Shown here: in pieces, positions 17,341 through 25,218 of the stretch
Layout of the letters: the number at the start of each line of letters is the position of its first letter
Numbering within the stretch: the stretch's first letter is position 1
DNA from: Stigmatella aurantiaca DW4/3-1
GTDB taxonomy: Bacteria; Myxococcota; Myxococcia; Myxococcales; Myxococcaceae
Length of the DNA: 64,000 nucleotides
Assembly: GCF_000165485.1 (NCBI RefSeq)
Contig: NC_014623.1
Location: 9,070,893 to 9,134,892, forward strand
Direction: 5' to 3'
Notes under the pieces: generated by a model
The model's input: only the letters and a program-made list of their open reading frames with translations
Databases searched by the model: none
What the model was told of the DNA's origin: nothing
Position numbers and translations under genes: made by a program

Positions 17341-17470
17341 ATCGATCCGGTGAAGGCGAACTCGCGGAAGCCCCAAGGTTTGTCCTGCGCCTCGCGACCG
17401 AAGCGGGCGGCCAGCACGTCGACGCTCTCGGCGTAGAAGTGGACTCCGTAGGGTTTGCGCAAGGGAACGA
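17335..17470 (-). pseudogene. Relic of a VOC-family (glyoxalase-like) protein
   Basis: The minus strand reads KPYGVHFYAESVDVLAAR and then KPWGFREFAFTGS, the last strand of a VOC fold, where the second metal-ligand Glu (REF) sits. Upstream is an in-frame TAG and the N-terminal module is missing; downstream the frame enters the SitA relic. It is a ~40-residue fragment and cannot be functional. Confidence 0.55.
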
Positions 17471-17518
17471 CCTAGCCCAGGAGCGTGCCAGTCAGATGAA
17501 TGTTCGCGCCACCTCTGA

Positions 17519-18364
17519 TCAGGTATTGAGGAATCGCGAGGCGTGCGTCACGAACAGCTCTGGGTATTGAAAGTGGGCGGCATGGCCCGAGTCTGGATAA
17601 AGAATGAGCTGAGCGTTCGGCAGGTGCTGCTGCAGGAGGTAAGAGTTGACGGTGGGGACCATGACGTCATTCCTGCCGTTCACGACCAGCACGGGTTGCT
17701 CGATCCTGGCGAGGTCGGCGTAACGCGACCCCTTCACCTCGGCCCACTCGGAAGTGGCCGCCAGCTGGGCATTCATCGTCTGGACCGAAGTCGCCGGTTC
17801 CAGGCCGGCGGTGCGCTCGTGGCGGCGCTTCCAGAAGGCCTTGCCCGCGGCCTGGCTCGTCTCGCTCTGCTCGAAGAACAACGTGAGGAAATGCTCCAGG
17901 GTGCTGACCGGACTGGTGGCGGCCCGCACGGCTTCGGGACTCAATTGCCCCAGGCTTTCGCCACCGCGCGGCGCGGTGCCCACCAGGATGAGGCGGCGCA
18001 CCCACTGCGGCCGGAGGAGCGCGAACTCCTGCGCGACCATGCCCCCGAGCGAGAAGCCGAGAACATCGAGGTGCGTGAGGCCAAGCGCCTCGACGAAGGT
18101 CGCCACATGCGCGCCCATCGCGGCGACGGTGGAGGGCGTCTCGCCCCCCGAGCTGGCGACGCCGGCATTGTCGAAGAGGATGACCGGGCGGTCCTTCCCG
18201 AAGCCATCGGTCACGGCCGGATCCCAATGGTCCATGCCGCCACGGAAGTGCTGCAAGAAGAGCAGCGGGACGCCCAGCTCGGCGCCAAACCGCCTGTAGG
18301 CGTAACGGATACCGTGCGCTTCGACAAACTGGGTGGGAGCCGTCACATGCGTGTACGTCGTCAT
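17519..18364 (-). CDS. Alpha/beta-fold hydrolase, 281 aa
   Basis: A typical single-domain alpha/beta hydrolase: oxyanion region LLFLQHFRGGMDHWDP, nucleophile elbow GFSLGG, acid in VLVVNGRNDVMVP, and catalytic His in PDSGHAAHF. No signal peptide, so cytoplasmic. The ATG at 18364 is chosen because GGAGGTCCACA lies directly before it; a longer frame to 18409 has no such site. It is divergently transcribed from a TetR regulator, which suggests that the regulator controls this gene. The substrate cannot be told; relatives are esterases, haloperoxidases and epoxide hydrolases. Confidence 0.9.
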   Translation of the reverse strand: MTTYTHVTAPTQFVEAHGIRYAYRRFGAELGVPLLFLQHFRGGMDHWDPAVTDGFGKDRPVILFDNAGVASSGGETPSTVAAMGAHVATFVEALGLTHLDVLGFSLGGMVAQEFALLRPQWVRRLILVGTAPRGGESLGQLSPEAVRAATSPVSTLEHFLTLFFEQSETSQAAGKAFWKRRHERTAGLEPATSVQTMNAQLAATSEWAEVKGSRYADLARIEQPVLVVNGRNDVMVPTVNSYLLQQHLPNAQLILYPDSGHAAHFQYPELFVTHASRFLNT

Positions 18365-18407
18365 TGTGGACCTCCAGGCGACCCCGCCATTTTTCATGAC
18401 GGGTGTC

Positions 18408-18419
18408 ATGATTGATCAT
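18408..18419. promoter_or_regulatory. Candidate TetR operator
   Basis: ATGATTGATCAT has inverted 5-base arms (ATGAT and ATCAT) around TG. It lies in the A+T-richer part of the 124-base gap between the divergent hydrolase and TetR genes, where the regulator would bind. A nearby second TCATGA (18394-18399) and CATCATGA (18431-18438) repeat part of the motif. Confidence 0.45.
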
Positions 18420-18488
18420 TGATGTTATCCATCATGAATAAAGTCAAGCGCCCATCGTTCCCGGCGCGCAGGCCCACGGGAGGGTCAC

Positions 18489-19064
18489 ATGAAGGTCACG
18501 AAAGAGGAGGCCGCGCGGCACCGGGCCGCGCTCATCGAGGCGGCGGGCCGGCTGTTCCGTGAGCGCGGCTTCGAGGGGGTCAGCCTGGCCGAAATTTCCA
18601 AGGCGGCGGGCCTGACCCACGGCGCGTTCTACGGCCATTTCACCTCCAAGGAAGATCTGGCCGCGCAGGCGTGCGGACAGGTGCTCGACAACGTGGCGGC
18701 GAACTGGAGGCGAGTGTGCGAGGCGGAGGGACCTCGGGCGCTCGGCACGATTGCGTCGGCGTATCTGTCCAGCCGCCACCGGGACAATCCCGGCGAGGGC
18801 TGTCCGTTCGCCACGCTGGGCCAGGACATCGCGCGCCAGGAGGCACCGGTGCGCGGCGCGGTCACGCGAGGGTTGCGCGGAATCCTCGCCATTCTGGGGC
18901 CTCTGTTCCCGGGCAAGACCGAGGCGGCCCGGAAGCAGAAGGCACTGGCCGCCTATGCCAGCCTCGTGGGGGCCATGGTCCTTGCCCGGAGTGTGGAGGA
19001 CCCTCACCTCTCTGAGGAAATCCTCCGGTCGGTGGCGGCGTCGCTTCCCCTCTCACCGGAGTGA
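18489..19064 (+). CDS. TetR/AcrR-family transcriptional regulator
   Basis: 191 residues with the usual N-terminal helix-turn-helix (ALIEAAGRLFRERGFEGVSL, EISKAAGLTHGAFYGHF) and an all-helical ligand-binding half. The motif THGAFYGHF and the GCP in NPGEGCPFATL match the subgroup of TetR proteins that includes regulators of small electrophile or dye responses. CGGGAGGGTCAC precedes the ATG. It is divergent from the alpha/beta hydrolase, its likely target. Its stop codon is just before the sensor kinase gene, whose longest reading would overlap it. Confidence 0.9.
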   Translation: MKVTKEEAARHRAALIEAAGRLFRERGFEGVSLAEISKAAGLTHGAFYGHFTSKEDLAAQACGQVLDNVAANWRRVCEAEGPRALGTIASAYLSSRHRDNPGEGCPFATLGQDIARQEAPVRGAVTRGLRGILAILGPLFPGKTEAARKQKALAAYASLVGAMVLARSVEDPHLSEEILRSVAASLPLSPE

Positions 19065-19135
19065 TGGACGGCGGTGCGCGGGAGCCCATGCCCGCCAGGA
19101 CCGGTATGGTAACGGCTCCTCACCTAGGGGTCATC

Positions 19136-20527
19136 ATGCGGCTGCGGAGCCTCTTCTTCATCGGCGCGGGTCTGCTGGCCTTCCTGAGCCTGGGTTCCGC
19201 CGCGGGCCTGTTCTGGATGAGCACCCAGTTCCAGTCGCGGACCACGGGCTTGAGCGACTCCATTGAACGGGTGCACTCCGCCGAACAATTGGCACACTCG
19301 CTCTTCCTGCTCCAGGTGGTGCAGGAGTTCGCGAGCATCCATGCCTCGGACATGGGGCCCCCCATCAGCGTGGTCGAGGCGCGCCGCCGGGTATCGGAGA
19401 TGCTGACGCGGGTCGAGCAGTACACGGACACGCCCCAGGAACGGGCACTCATCGCGAATGCCCGCAGTCAGGTCGAGACGTACCTTCGCGCTCCAGCCCA
19501 GGAGCGGCTGTCCACCCTGAGGGGGGCCATCGAGGCGACCGCGGCCGTGTCCGCCTCGAGCATCGACAGGGCCCGCGCCGTCCGCGATGAAACGACACGG
19601 GTGAGCGACGCGGCAAGGCTCCTGGGAGGACTCCTCGCAATCAGCATCGTGACGGGAGCCGCGCTGGTCCTCGCCGCGACCCGCACGCGCCTCTATCTGC
19701 CGCTCCTGTCGATTCGCCAGGCACTGGCTGCCTTCAAGGCCGGACAGCGGGAGTCGAGGGTGGCGCAGGCAGGTCCCCTCGAGCTTCGCGAGGTGGCCGC
19801 CGAGTTCAATGACATGGCGGACACCCTGGTCAGTCAGGACGCCCGGCACCTGCAATTCCTTGCGGGAGTCGCCCACGATCTGCGCACCCCACTCAATACC
19901 CTCAAGCTGTCGACCGAGCTCCTCCTCCGGGCACCGACGCCGCCCCCCCCTGAGAAGCTCCGGGAGTCACTGCTCCGGATTTCCGCGCAGCTGGATCGGC
20001 TCAACCGCATGGTGGGAGACCTCCTGGATCAGACCCGGATCGAGGCGGGCAATCTCGAACTTCGCTTGGAGGACACCGATCTGTGCACGCTCGTGAGGGA
20101 GGTGGCCGAACTCCACCGGCCCTTGAGCCAGCAACACCAGATCGAACTCACCGTGCCCGACGGGCCCGTTCCGGTGCGCGGAGACCCGACGCGTCTCATC
20201 CAGGTGCTCACCAACCTCTTGAGCAATGCCATCAAATACTCGCCCCTGGGAGGCCGCGTGCGGGTGCTGATCGAGCAGTCCCAGGAAGAAGTCCTGCTCT
20301 CTGTCTCCGACGAAGGGGTGGGCATCCCTCCCGGCGAGTACGAGCGCATCTTCGCGCCCTTCAAACGGAGCGCGAGCGCGAGCGCGGAACTCCCCGGCAT
20401 CGGCCTGGGGCTTTCGGTCTCACGCCGCATCGTGCGGGCCCATGGCGGAAACATCGAGGTGGTGAGCCAGGAAGGCGCCGGCTCGACCTTCCGGGTCCGG
20501 CTACCGTCCCAGGTGCCCCTCGCGTAG
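19136..20527 (+). CDS. Membrane sensor histidine kinase with HAMP domain
   Basis: Two membrane segments (LFFIGAGLLAFLSLGSAAG and LLGGLLAISIVTGAALVLA) flank a ~140-residue extracytoplasmic helical sensor. Then a HAMP-like linker, a HisKA box with FLAGVAHDLRTPLNTLKL (phospho-acceptor His in HDLRTP), and a HATPase domain with N box (LTNLLSNAIKY), G1 (SDEGVGIP) and G2 (GIGLGLSVSRRIV). Start: ATG 19136 gives a clean basic-hydrophobic N-terminus; ATG 19106 and GTG 19061 are possible. No response regulator is adjacent, so it is an orphan kinase. Confidence 0.9.
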   Translation: MRLRSLFFIGAGLLAFLSLGSAAGLFWMSTQFQSRTTGLSDSIERVHSAEQLAHSLFLLQVVQEFASIHASDMGPPISVVEARRRVSEMLTRVEQYTDTPQERALIANARSQVETYLRAPAQERLSTLRGAIEATAAVSASSIDRARAVRDETTRVSDAARLLGGLLAISIVTGAALVLAATRTRLYLPLLSIRQALAAFKAGQRESRVAQAGPLELREVAAEFNDMADTLVSQDARHLQFLAGVAHDLRTPLNTLKLSTELLLRAPTPPPPEKLRESLLRISAQLDRLNRMVGDLLDQTRIEAGNLELRLEDTDLCTLVREVAELHRPLSQQHQIELTVPDGPVPVRGDPTRLIQVLTNLLSNAIKYSPLGGRVRVLIEQSQEEVLLSVSDEGVGIPPGEYERIFAPFKRSASASAELPGIGLGLSVSRRIVRAHGGNIEVVSQEGAGSTFRVRLPSQVPLA

Positions 20528-20577
20528 CCACAGGGCGGGCCGGTGCCCTTGTCGGCAGGCAGGCAGACAGACATCGC

Positions 20578-20614
20578 GATATATCTTGCAGTCCGATATA
20601 TCGCTCCCTATATC
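20578..20614. promoter_or_regulatory. Repeated GATATATC operator sites before padR
   Basis: GATATATC occurs at 20578-20585 and again within the perfect palindrome CGATATATCG at 20594-20603, 17 bases centre to centre. A third half-site, TATATCG, lies at 20609-20615, six bases before the start codon. Such TATA-type palindromes are known for PadR regulators, so this is very likely an autoregulatory operator. Confidence 0.65.
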
Positions 20615-20620
20615 GACATC

Positions 20621-21190
20621 ATGAAGCATGGACATCGAGGCGGCTCGGGCCGCCACTTCCCCCCTCACGGCGGCGTCTCCGAGCACCCCGGCTCGGGACG
20701 TCATGGGCACCATCGGGCCGGCCGAAGCGGCCGGTTCTTCGACTACGGAGAGCTTCGCCTCCTCATCCTCGCGATGCTCGCCGAGCGGCCGCGTCACGGG
20801 TACGAGCTCATCAAGGACATCGAGGAACGCCTCGGCGGCGCCTACAGCCCCAGCCCCGGCGTCATCTACCCGACCCTCGCCTGGCTGGACGACATGGGCT
20901 ACGCCGCCATTGAGGCCGAGGAGGGCGGGCGCAAGCGCTACCGCGCGACGGCGGAGGGAGAGGCATTCCTGACCGCCAACCGTGCGGCCGTCGAAGGCTT
21001 GATTGCCCGCATCAGCACACCCGCGCCCGGGATGACGGACCTGGTGCCCGCGCCGGTGGTACGCGCCATGGAGAACCTGAAGCTCGCCATGCGCCTCCGC
21101 CTCAAGCGAGGCCCGATTGACCCGGCGGCCGCGGAGCGCATTGCCGCCACGCTCGACGCGGCGGCACAGACCGTGGAGCGCAGCGGATGA
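20621..21190 (+). CDS. PadR-family transcriptional regulator
   Basis: 189 residues. After a His/Gly-rich N-terminal stretch (MKHGHRGGSGRHFPPHGG, then SGRHGHHRAG) comes a PadR winged helix (LRLLILAMLAERPRHGYELI, SPSPGVIYPTLAWLDDMGY) and a C-terminal dimerisation helix. The His-rich tail resembles metal-responsive PadR proteins such as YqjI, so nickel or iron sensing is possible but inferred. The ATG at 20621 is chosen because it follows the operator palindromes; longer starts would lie inside them. The next gene, an O-methyltransferase, begins 49 bases downstream and is probably its target. Confidence 0.9.
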   Translation: MKHGHRGGSGRHFPPHGGVSEHPGSGRHGHHRAGRSGRFFDYGELRLLILAMLAERPRHGYELIKDIEERLGGAYSPSPGVIYPTLAWLDDMGYAAIEAEEGGRKRYRATAEGEAFLTANRAAVEGLIARISTPAPGMTDLVPAPVVRAMENLKLAMRLRLKRGPIDPAAAERIAATLDAAAQTVERSG

Positions 21191-21239
21191 TGGCGGAACG
21201 TCTCCCCTCCCCTCTCAACCCCATCCCAGGAACAACCGA

Positions 21240-21860
21240 ATGAATGAAAAAGTCATGGCGGTGCTCGACGCCTACCACGAGCGCATGCGCGAAGAAGACC
21301 AGCGCCGGCGTGAGACGCCGCCCATGGGCGGCTCCGAGAATTGGCGCGATCAGGTCCTGCTCGCCGTCGGACCGGACACAGGCCAGTTGCTCAACATCCT
21401 CTCGCGAAGTTTAAAAGCCCCCAACATTCTGGAGATCGGCACCTCTTACGGCTACTCCGGGATCTGGCTGGCGGAAGCCGCGCAGGCGACGGGAGGTCGG
21501 CTGACCACCCTGGAGCTACAAGACTACAAAACCGCCTATGCGCGCGACATGGCGACGAAGGCAGGCCTGGCCGACGCCATCGACTTCAAAGTGGGCGACG
21601 CACTGCAATTGATTGCCGAGCTGCCGTTCAAACTCGACCTCGTGCTGCTCGACCTGTGGAAGAACCTCTACGAGCCGTGCCTCGAGGCATTTTACCCCAA
21701 GCTCAACCCAGGAGCGATCATCGTCGCCGACAACATGCTCTGGCCAGGCGGCGAAGAGGTGAAACGCTATGGAAGGGCCGTGCGCGCAAAGCCCGGAATG
21801 ACCAGCGTCCTGCTCCCCGTGGGGTCCGGCTTGGAGATCAGCCGGTTCGAGCCCACCTGA
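21240..21860 (+). CDS. O-methyltransferase, class I SAM-dependent
   Basis: 206 residues with the layout of family-3 (catechol/caffeoyl-CoA type) O-methyltransferases: SAM motif I ILEIGTSYGYSGIWLAEAA, an acidic strand end at TTLELQD, and DLVLLDLWKNLYEP with the metal/acid region, then AIIVADNMLWPGG. CCCAGGAACAACCGA precedes the ATG. Cytoplasmic. It follows padR in the same direction and likely shares its control. The acceptor substrate is unknown. Confidence 0.9.
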   Translation: MNEKVMAVLDAYHERMREEDQRRRETPPMGGSENWRDQVLLAVGPDTGQLLNILSRSLKAPNILEIGTSYGYSGIWLAEAAQATGGRLTTLELQDYKTAYARDMATKAGLADAIDFKVGDALQLIAELPFKLDLVLLDLWKNLYEPCLEAFYPKLNPGAIIVADNMLWPGGEEVKRYGRAVRAKPGMTSVLLPVGSGLEISRFEPT

Positions 21861-21879
21861 AAGGAACCTTGGCGCCTGC

Positions 21880-22914
21880 CTACGGCTGCGGCACGCCCAG
21901 TTCGTAGGCCTTGCGAATGGTCTGGGCACAGGCGCGTGACTTCTCGCCCTCTCCATCCGCGCCGAGCTGGCGGCTGCGGGCCAGAAGCATGTACTGAGTC
22001 CTGGCGGCGTTCACCCAAGGGTAGAAGCCATACGCTCCCGGCGACGAGTGGCCCGTCAGGGTCCACACCCCATTGACGGCCTCTCCCTCGATCCAGTGCC
22101 CGAGCCCATAGTACGCTTGGCCCACCGTCCACGGCGTGAAGGACACGTTGGGCCCCCCCTGCCAAGCCGGAACGGAGTCCACGGCCAGCTTGGAGGACAG
22201 CTCATACTGGTTGTTGATCAGCTTCATTAGGAAGACGCGGTAGTGCGCCGCGCTGCCCGAGAAGCCCCCCGCCACGGCGACGTCGCTGTCAGACTCCGGC
22301 AGGGTGGTGCTCAGCAAAGCGTTGATCCAGTCCATGACGCTCGCCACACCCGTGCCCTTCCTCGCACCGATATCGTCCAGGGCCAGCTTCTGCATGTGCC
22401 CACCGTTGTAGAAGTACCGGCCGTTCTGAAGCGGGCGGTAGGAGACGTTCTTGTAGGCAGGTCCGTAGCAATCCGAGACGGTCGTCCCAGCATCCCCACA
22501 CAAGGTGGTGTTCTCGTCGATGTAGCCGCTGGTGAAGTTGAGCCGCTTCTTCTCGTCCGTGCTGAGGTTCGCATACCCCCTGGACTGCACGTAGGCCCCG
22601 ACGTACAGCCACTTGCTCGCGGACGCGATGGGCATCACCGTCGTGGCCGACACGCCGCTGCCTCGCGAGATGCCGTAGAGCAGCCCCGCCCCATTGCCGA
22701 TCTCCCAGTAGAAGTTCCCGAGCAGATGGCAGTGGGCCGAGTGGTTGGCCGTGTCCAGCGCGGCCTGTTCGTACACCGTGAGGGCCGCGCGGGACATTCC
22801 CCAAGGCTCGTCCGCGACAGGTTCAAGGGCGTCCTCCGTGGCCCCACAGCCGATGCTGCCCAGGGCCAGCAGCCCGCACACCCAGATGAGATTCGTCCTT
22901 CCGTATCGCTTCAT
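21880..22914 (-). CDS. Secreted lipoprotein, beta-lactamase/serine-hydrolase-like
   Basis: 344 residues. Signal peptide and lipobox LGSIGC (Cys23). The mature part has a penicillin-binding-type signature: IASASKW gives the SxxK pair Ser98/Lys101, a Tyr-containing YNGGHMQKLALDDIG block in the YxN position, and GHSSPGAYGFYPWV near the C-terminus at the place of the third (K/H-T/S-G) motif. This points to a class C-like serine hydrolase (esterase or beta-lactamase fold) fixed in the envelope. The nucleophile call is by motif; the reaction is not known. Confidence 0.72.
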   Translation of the reverse strand: MKRYGRTNLIWVCGLLALGSIGCGATEDALEPVADEPWGMSRAALTVYEQAALDTANHSAHCHLLGNFYWEIGNGAGLLYGISRGSGVSATTVMPIASASKWLYVGAYVQSRGYANLSTDEKKRLNFTSGYIDENTTLCGDAGTTVSDCYGPAYKNVSYRPLQNGRYFYNGGHMQKLALDDIGARKGTGVASVMDWINALLSTTLPESDSDVAVAGGFSGSAAHYRVFLMKLINNQYELSSKLAVDSVPAWQGGPNVSFTPWTVGQAYYGLGHWIEGEAVNGVWTLTGHSSPGAYGFYPWVNAARTQYMLLARSRQLGADGEGEKSRACAQTIRKAYELGVPQP

Positions 22915-23081
22915 GCGGTGATTTCTCCGGGAAAGACTCCTGTGAACCCGGGACGCATCCGGAAGTTGCGCGAAGAAGGAGAAGCCCAGGCATCGAACGT
23001 CCTTCTCCGTGGACCGTCCGCGCGGTCACACCCAACGCTTGAGCCATGCGTCGGGCGCCCCTCGTTTTGAGTGGCCCTGGC

Positions 23082-23375
23082 TTAGCGGCTCCAGCAGGCC
23101 CCGCTCGCGGCGACGCCGTAGTGATAACGGCAGTGGGAATCCGCCGCAGCGCCGCACGCGCCGTAATCAACGGAAGGATAGTAGCCAGCGGTGACCCAGG
23201 TGGAGCCGCACTTCGCGGTACAACGGTACGCATAGGGGTCCTGCCAGCCTTCACAGAGGTTCTGCTCGGTCTCGGCCAGCGTGGGCTCTTCGCTGTTCAT
23301 CCCCTCATCCACCCCGGGCCCACCACATGCCGAGAGGAGCAGGCCCAGCGCGATGCCACCAACGATGTTCTTCAT
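23082..23375 (-). CDS. Small cysteine-rich lipoprotein, 97 aa
   Basis: Signal peptide and lipobox LLLSACGG at residues 12-19. The mature 80 residues contain an acidic linker and then six Cys (NLCEGW, RCTAKCGS, ACGAAADSHC, GACWSR), expected to form three disulphides. AAAGGA lies nine bases before the ATG. It belongs to the crowd of small Cys-rich secreted lipoproteins of this window, but I recognise no family. It lies 166 bases downstream of... the beta-lactamase-like gene start is the nearer neighbour on the same strand, so this gene is upstream of it and may be cotranscribed. Confidence 0.7.
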   Translation of the reverse strand: MKNIVGGIALGLLLSACGGPGVDEGMNSEEPTLAETEQNLCEGWQDPYAYRCTAKCGSTWVTAGYYPSVDYGACGAAADSHCRYHYGVAASGACWSR

Positions 23376-23578
23376 GGGAGTCGGTCCTTTGTAGATGGTG
23401 CCGGAATCATACGCGGCACGCGCAATCCCTATCATTCAGACCCATCCTGGAACAAGCAGTATTTCGCGACATACCCAGAAGAAGTACAATTCACGACAAG
23501 TGAGCATAACCCTCCCTGGCCGTGCCATCCTTCAGGGCGCACGCTCCCGTCCGCCTCCCGCTGCTGCGGTCAATCGGC

Positions 23579-24148
23579 TCACGCCCTCTTGCGCACCGCA
23601 TAGCGCACGAAGGTGACGCCGTTCCCAAATGCGCGCGCGTCGAGCCGCTCCAGCCTGACCGTCGCGTCAATACCTTGGAACATCGGCGTCCCACCGCCGA
23701 CGACGACGGGGATGTAGTAGATCGAGACTTCGTCGATGAGGCCCTGCTTGAGATAGCTCGCGGCGAGCGTCGGTCCGGCCACGATGAGGTCCTTTGCCGA
23801 CTCCGCTTTGAGCTTGCCGATGTCGTCGGCGCTCAGCGCGCGGACGAGCCGAGTCCGCGTCGTTGTCACCTCCGAGAGCGAGCGGGAGACCACGATCTTG
23901 TCGGTGTTCCGCCAGATGACGGAGAAGTCGCGCTCGAACGGATGGACGCTCGGGTCCTCGGCGAGCGTGTCCCACACCGCCATCGTCTCGAACATGCGGC
24001 GGCCGTAGATCGTCGTGCCGGCGTTCGCCTGCTCCTTTTCAGCGAAGCGGTGCACCTCCTCGCTGATCTGACCCCAGTCGAACTTGCCGTCGGCGTCGTT
24101 GATGTAGCCGTCGAGCGAGGTCATCATCCCGAACGTGAGCTTGCCCAT
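23579..24148 (-). CDS. Dihydrofolate reductase family (RibD C-terminal-like) protein
   Basis: 189 residues with the RibD_C/DHFR-like fold: MGKLTFGMMTSLDGYINDAD at the start, GRRMFETMAVW, the NADPH-binding KDLIVAGPTLAASYL, then IYYIPVVVGGGTPMF. This is the usual length for the stand-alone reductases common in soil bacteria. AAAAGGAGACCCACC precedes the ATG, almost identical to the site before the methyltransferase upstream. The two probably form an operon under the MerR regulator. The substrate is unknown. Confidence 0.9.
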   Translation of the reverse strand: MGKLTFGMMTSLDGYINDADGKFDWGQISEEVHRFAEKEQANAGTTIYGRRMFETMAVWDTLAEDPSVHPFERDFSVIWRNTDKIVVSRSLSEVTTTRTRLVRALSADDIGKLKAESAKDLIVAGPTLAASYLKQGLIDEVSIYYIPVVVGGGTPMFQGIDATVRLERLDARAFGNGVTFVRYAVRKRA

Positions 24149-24291
24149 GGTGGGTCTCCTTTTCTGTGGAGCATGAGCATAAGGCCGTTGGAACGGTGAC
24201 CCCCATCCAAACCCAGGCCGCCAGCGCCTGGCTGCCCAGTGCGGACACGGGTTCAAAACGCCCTGTTCCCCGAACGAGCCGCTGACGTGGC

Positions 24292-25143
24292 TCACGCAGA
24301 GCGCGCGCGGGCGCCGATCCTCCAGCAGGCAGCGGAAAAGCGAACTTCCGCTCCGTGCACATAGGGAGCCAAAGCGGCGCAGACCGTTTCGATGACCTGG
24401 GTGCGAGTCCGATCGTCCGCCTCGTGAAGAATCAGGCCGAGGGGACCGATCCGGGTCACGTAACGGACCAACTCCTTCTCGGGCAGGGTGCAGGCAACAT
24501 CGATCGGCCGGATGTCGATCTCGGCCCAGCCGCTTTCCTCCAGAATGCGGGAGACCCGGCCTTGGTCCGCGAAAGCGAACGGCCCCGGACCGTCCAGCCT
24601 GCGGGCAGGGAGGTTTGGCAGGAGCGGTGCCGCGGCGTGCTCGGCCGTCGTCACGAACGGATTTTCCGAAAGACTCCGCCAAGCGATGAACCGCAATTCG
24701 GCGCCGTCCTTTGCGGCACGCCTCAGGTTCGCAAAGGCCTGGACGAAGTCGTCGAAGAACATGACGCCGAAGCGCGAAAGGATCATGTCGAAGCTTGCAG
24801 GCTCGAAGGCGTGGTTTTGCGCGTTGGCGCGAATGAAGCTTGCCGGCGTGTTTTCCCGCTCGGCGCGGGCCCGGGCGGCGGTGATCATCGGCTCCGAAAT
24901 GTCGATGCCGATGCAGCGGCCCTTCGCGCCGAGCCGCCGCGCGACGGCGAGCGCTGTACTGCCCGTACCGCAGCCGACGTCGAGCACCTGGCTCTCGGAC
25001 CCGGCGAAGACCGCTTCGACGAGCAGGTCTTCAAGCGGCTTGAACATCGGGTCGAGCAAATCTTGCGTCTCGACCCAGGCACGTCCGGTGAGGCCATTCC
25101 AAAGTTTCGACTGTTCGCCAGCGGTCTGGCTCGCCGCATTCAT
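24292..25143 (-). CDS. Class I SAM-dependent methyltransferase
   Basis: 283 residues. Motif I is VLDVGCGTGSTALAVA, the acidic strand end is GIDISEPM, and motif II/III regions are FDMILSRFGVMFF and ELRFIAWRS. This UbiE/menaquinone-type layout acts on small molecules. Good RBS AAAAGGAGACGCTC. Divergent from merR across a 75-base gap that holds a SoxR-like box positioned in this gene's promoter, so MerR very likely activates it. It leads an operon with the RibD-like reductase. Confidence 0.92.
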   Translation of the reverse strand: MNAASQTAGEQSKLWNGLTGRAWVETQDLLDPMFKPLEDLLVEAVFAGSESQVLDVGCGTGSTALAVARRLGAKGRCIGIDISEPMITAARARAERENTPASFIRANAQNHAFEPASFDMILSRFGVMFFDDFVQAFANLRRAAKDGAELRFIAWRSLSENPFVTTAEHAAAPLLPNLPARRLDGPGPFAFADQGRVSRILEESGWAEIDIRPIDVACTLPEKELVRYVTRIGPLGLILHEADDRTRTQVIETVCAALAPYVHGAEVRFSAACWRIGARARSA

Positions 25144-25194
25144 GAGCGTCTCCTTTTGCGTGCCTTCAAGAATCGAAAGCCGTACTGTGCCAGT

Positions 25195-25214
25195 TCAAGT
25201 CGACTTGAGGTCAA
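25195..25214 (-). promoter_or_regulatory. MerR-type promoter with SoxR-like palindrome
   Basis: On the minus strand, TTGACC (25214-25209) is a good -35 and is followed by the perfect palindrome TCAAGTCGACTTGA (25208-25195). CACAGT stands 19 bases after the -35, giving the long spacer typical of MerR-controlled promoters. CCTCAAGTCGACTTGA is close to the classic SoxR box. It would drive the methyltransferase gene. Confidence 0.7.
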
Positions 25215-25218
25215 GAGG

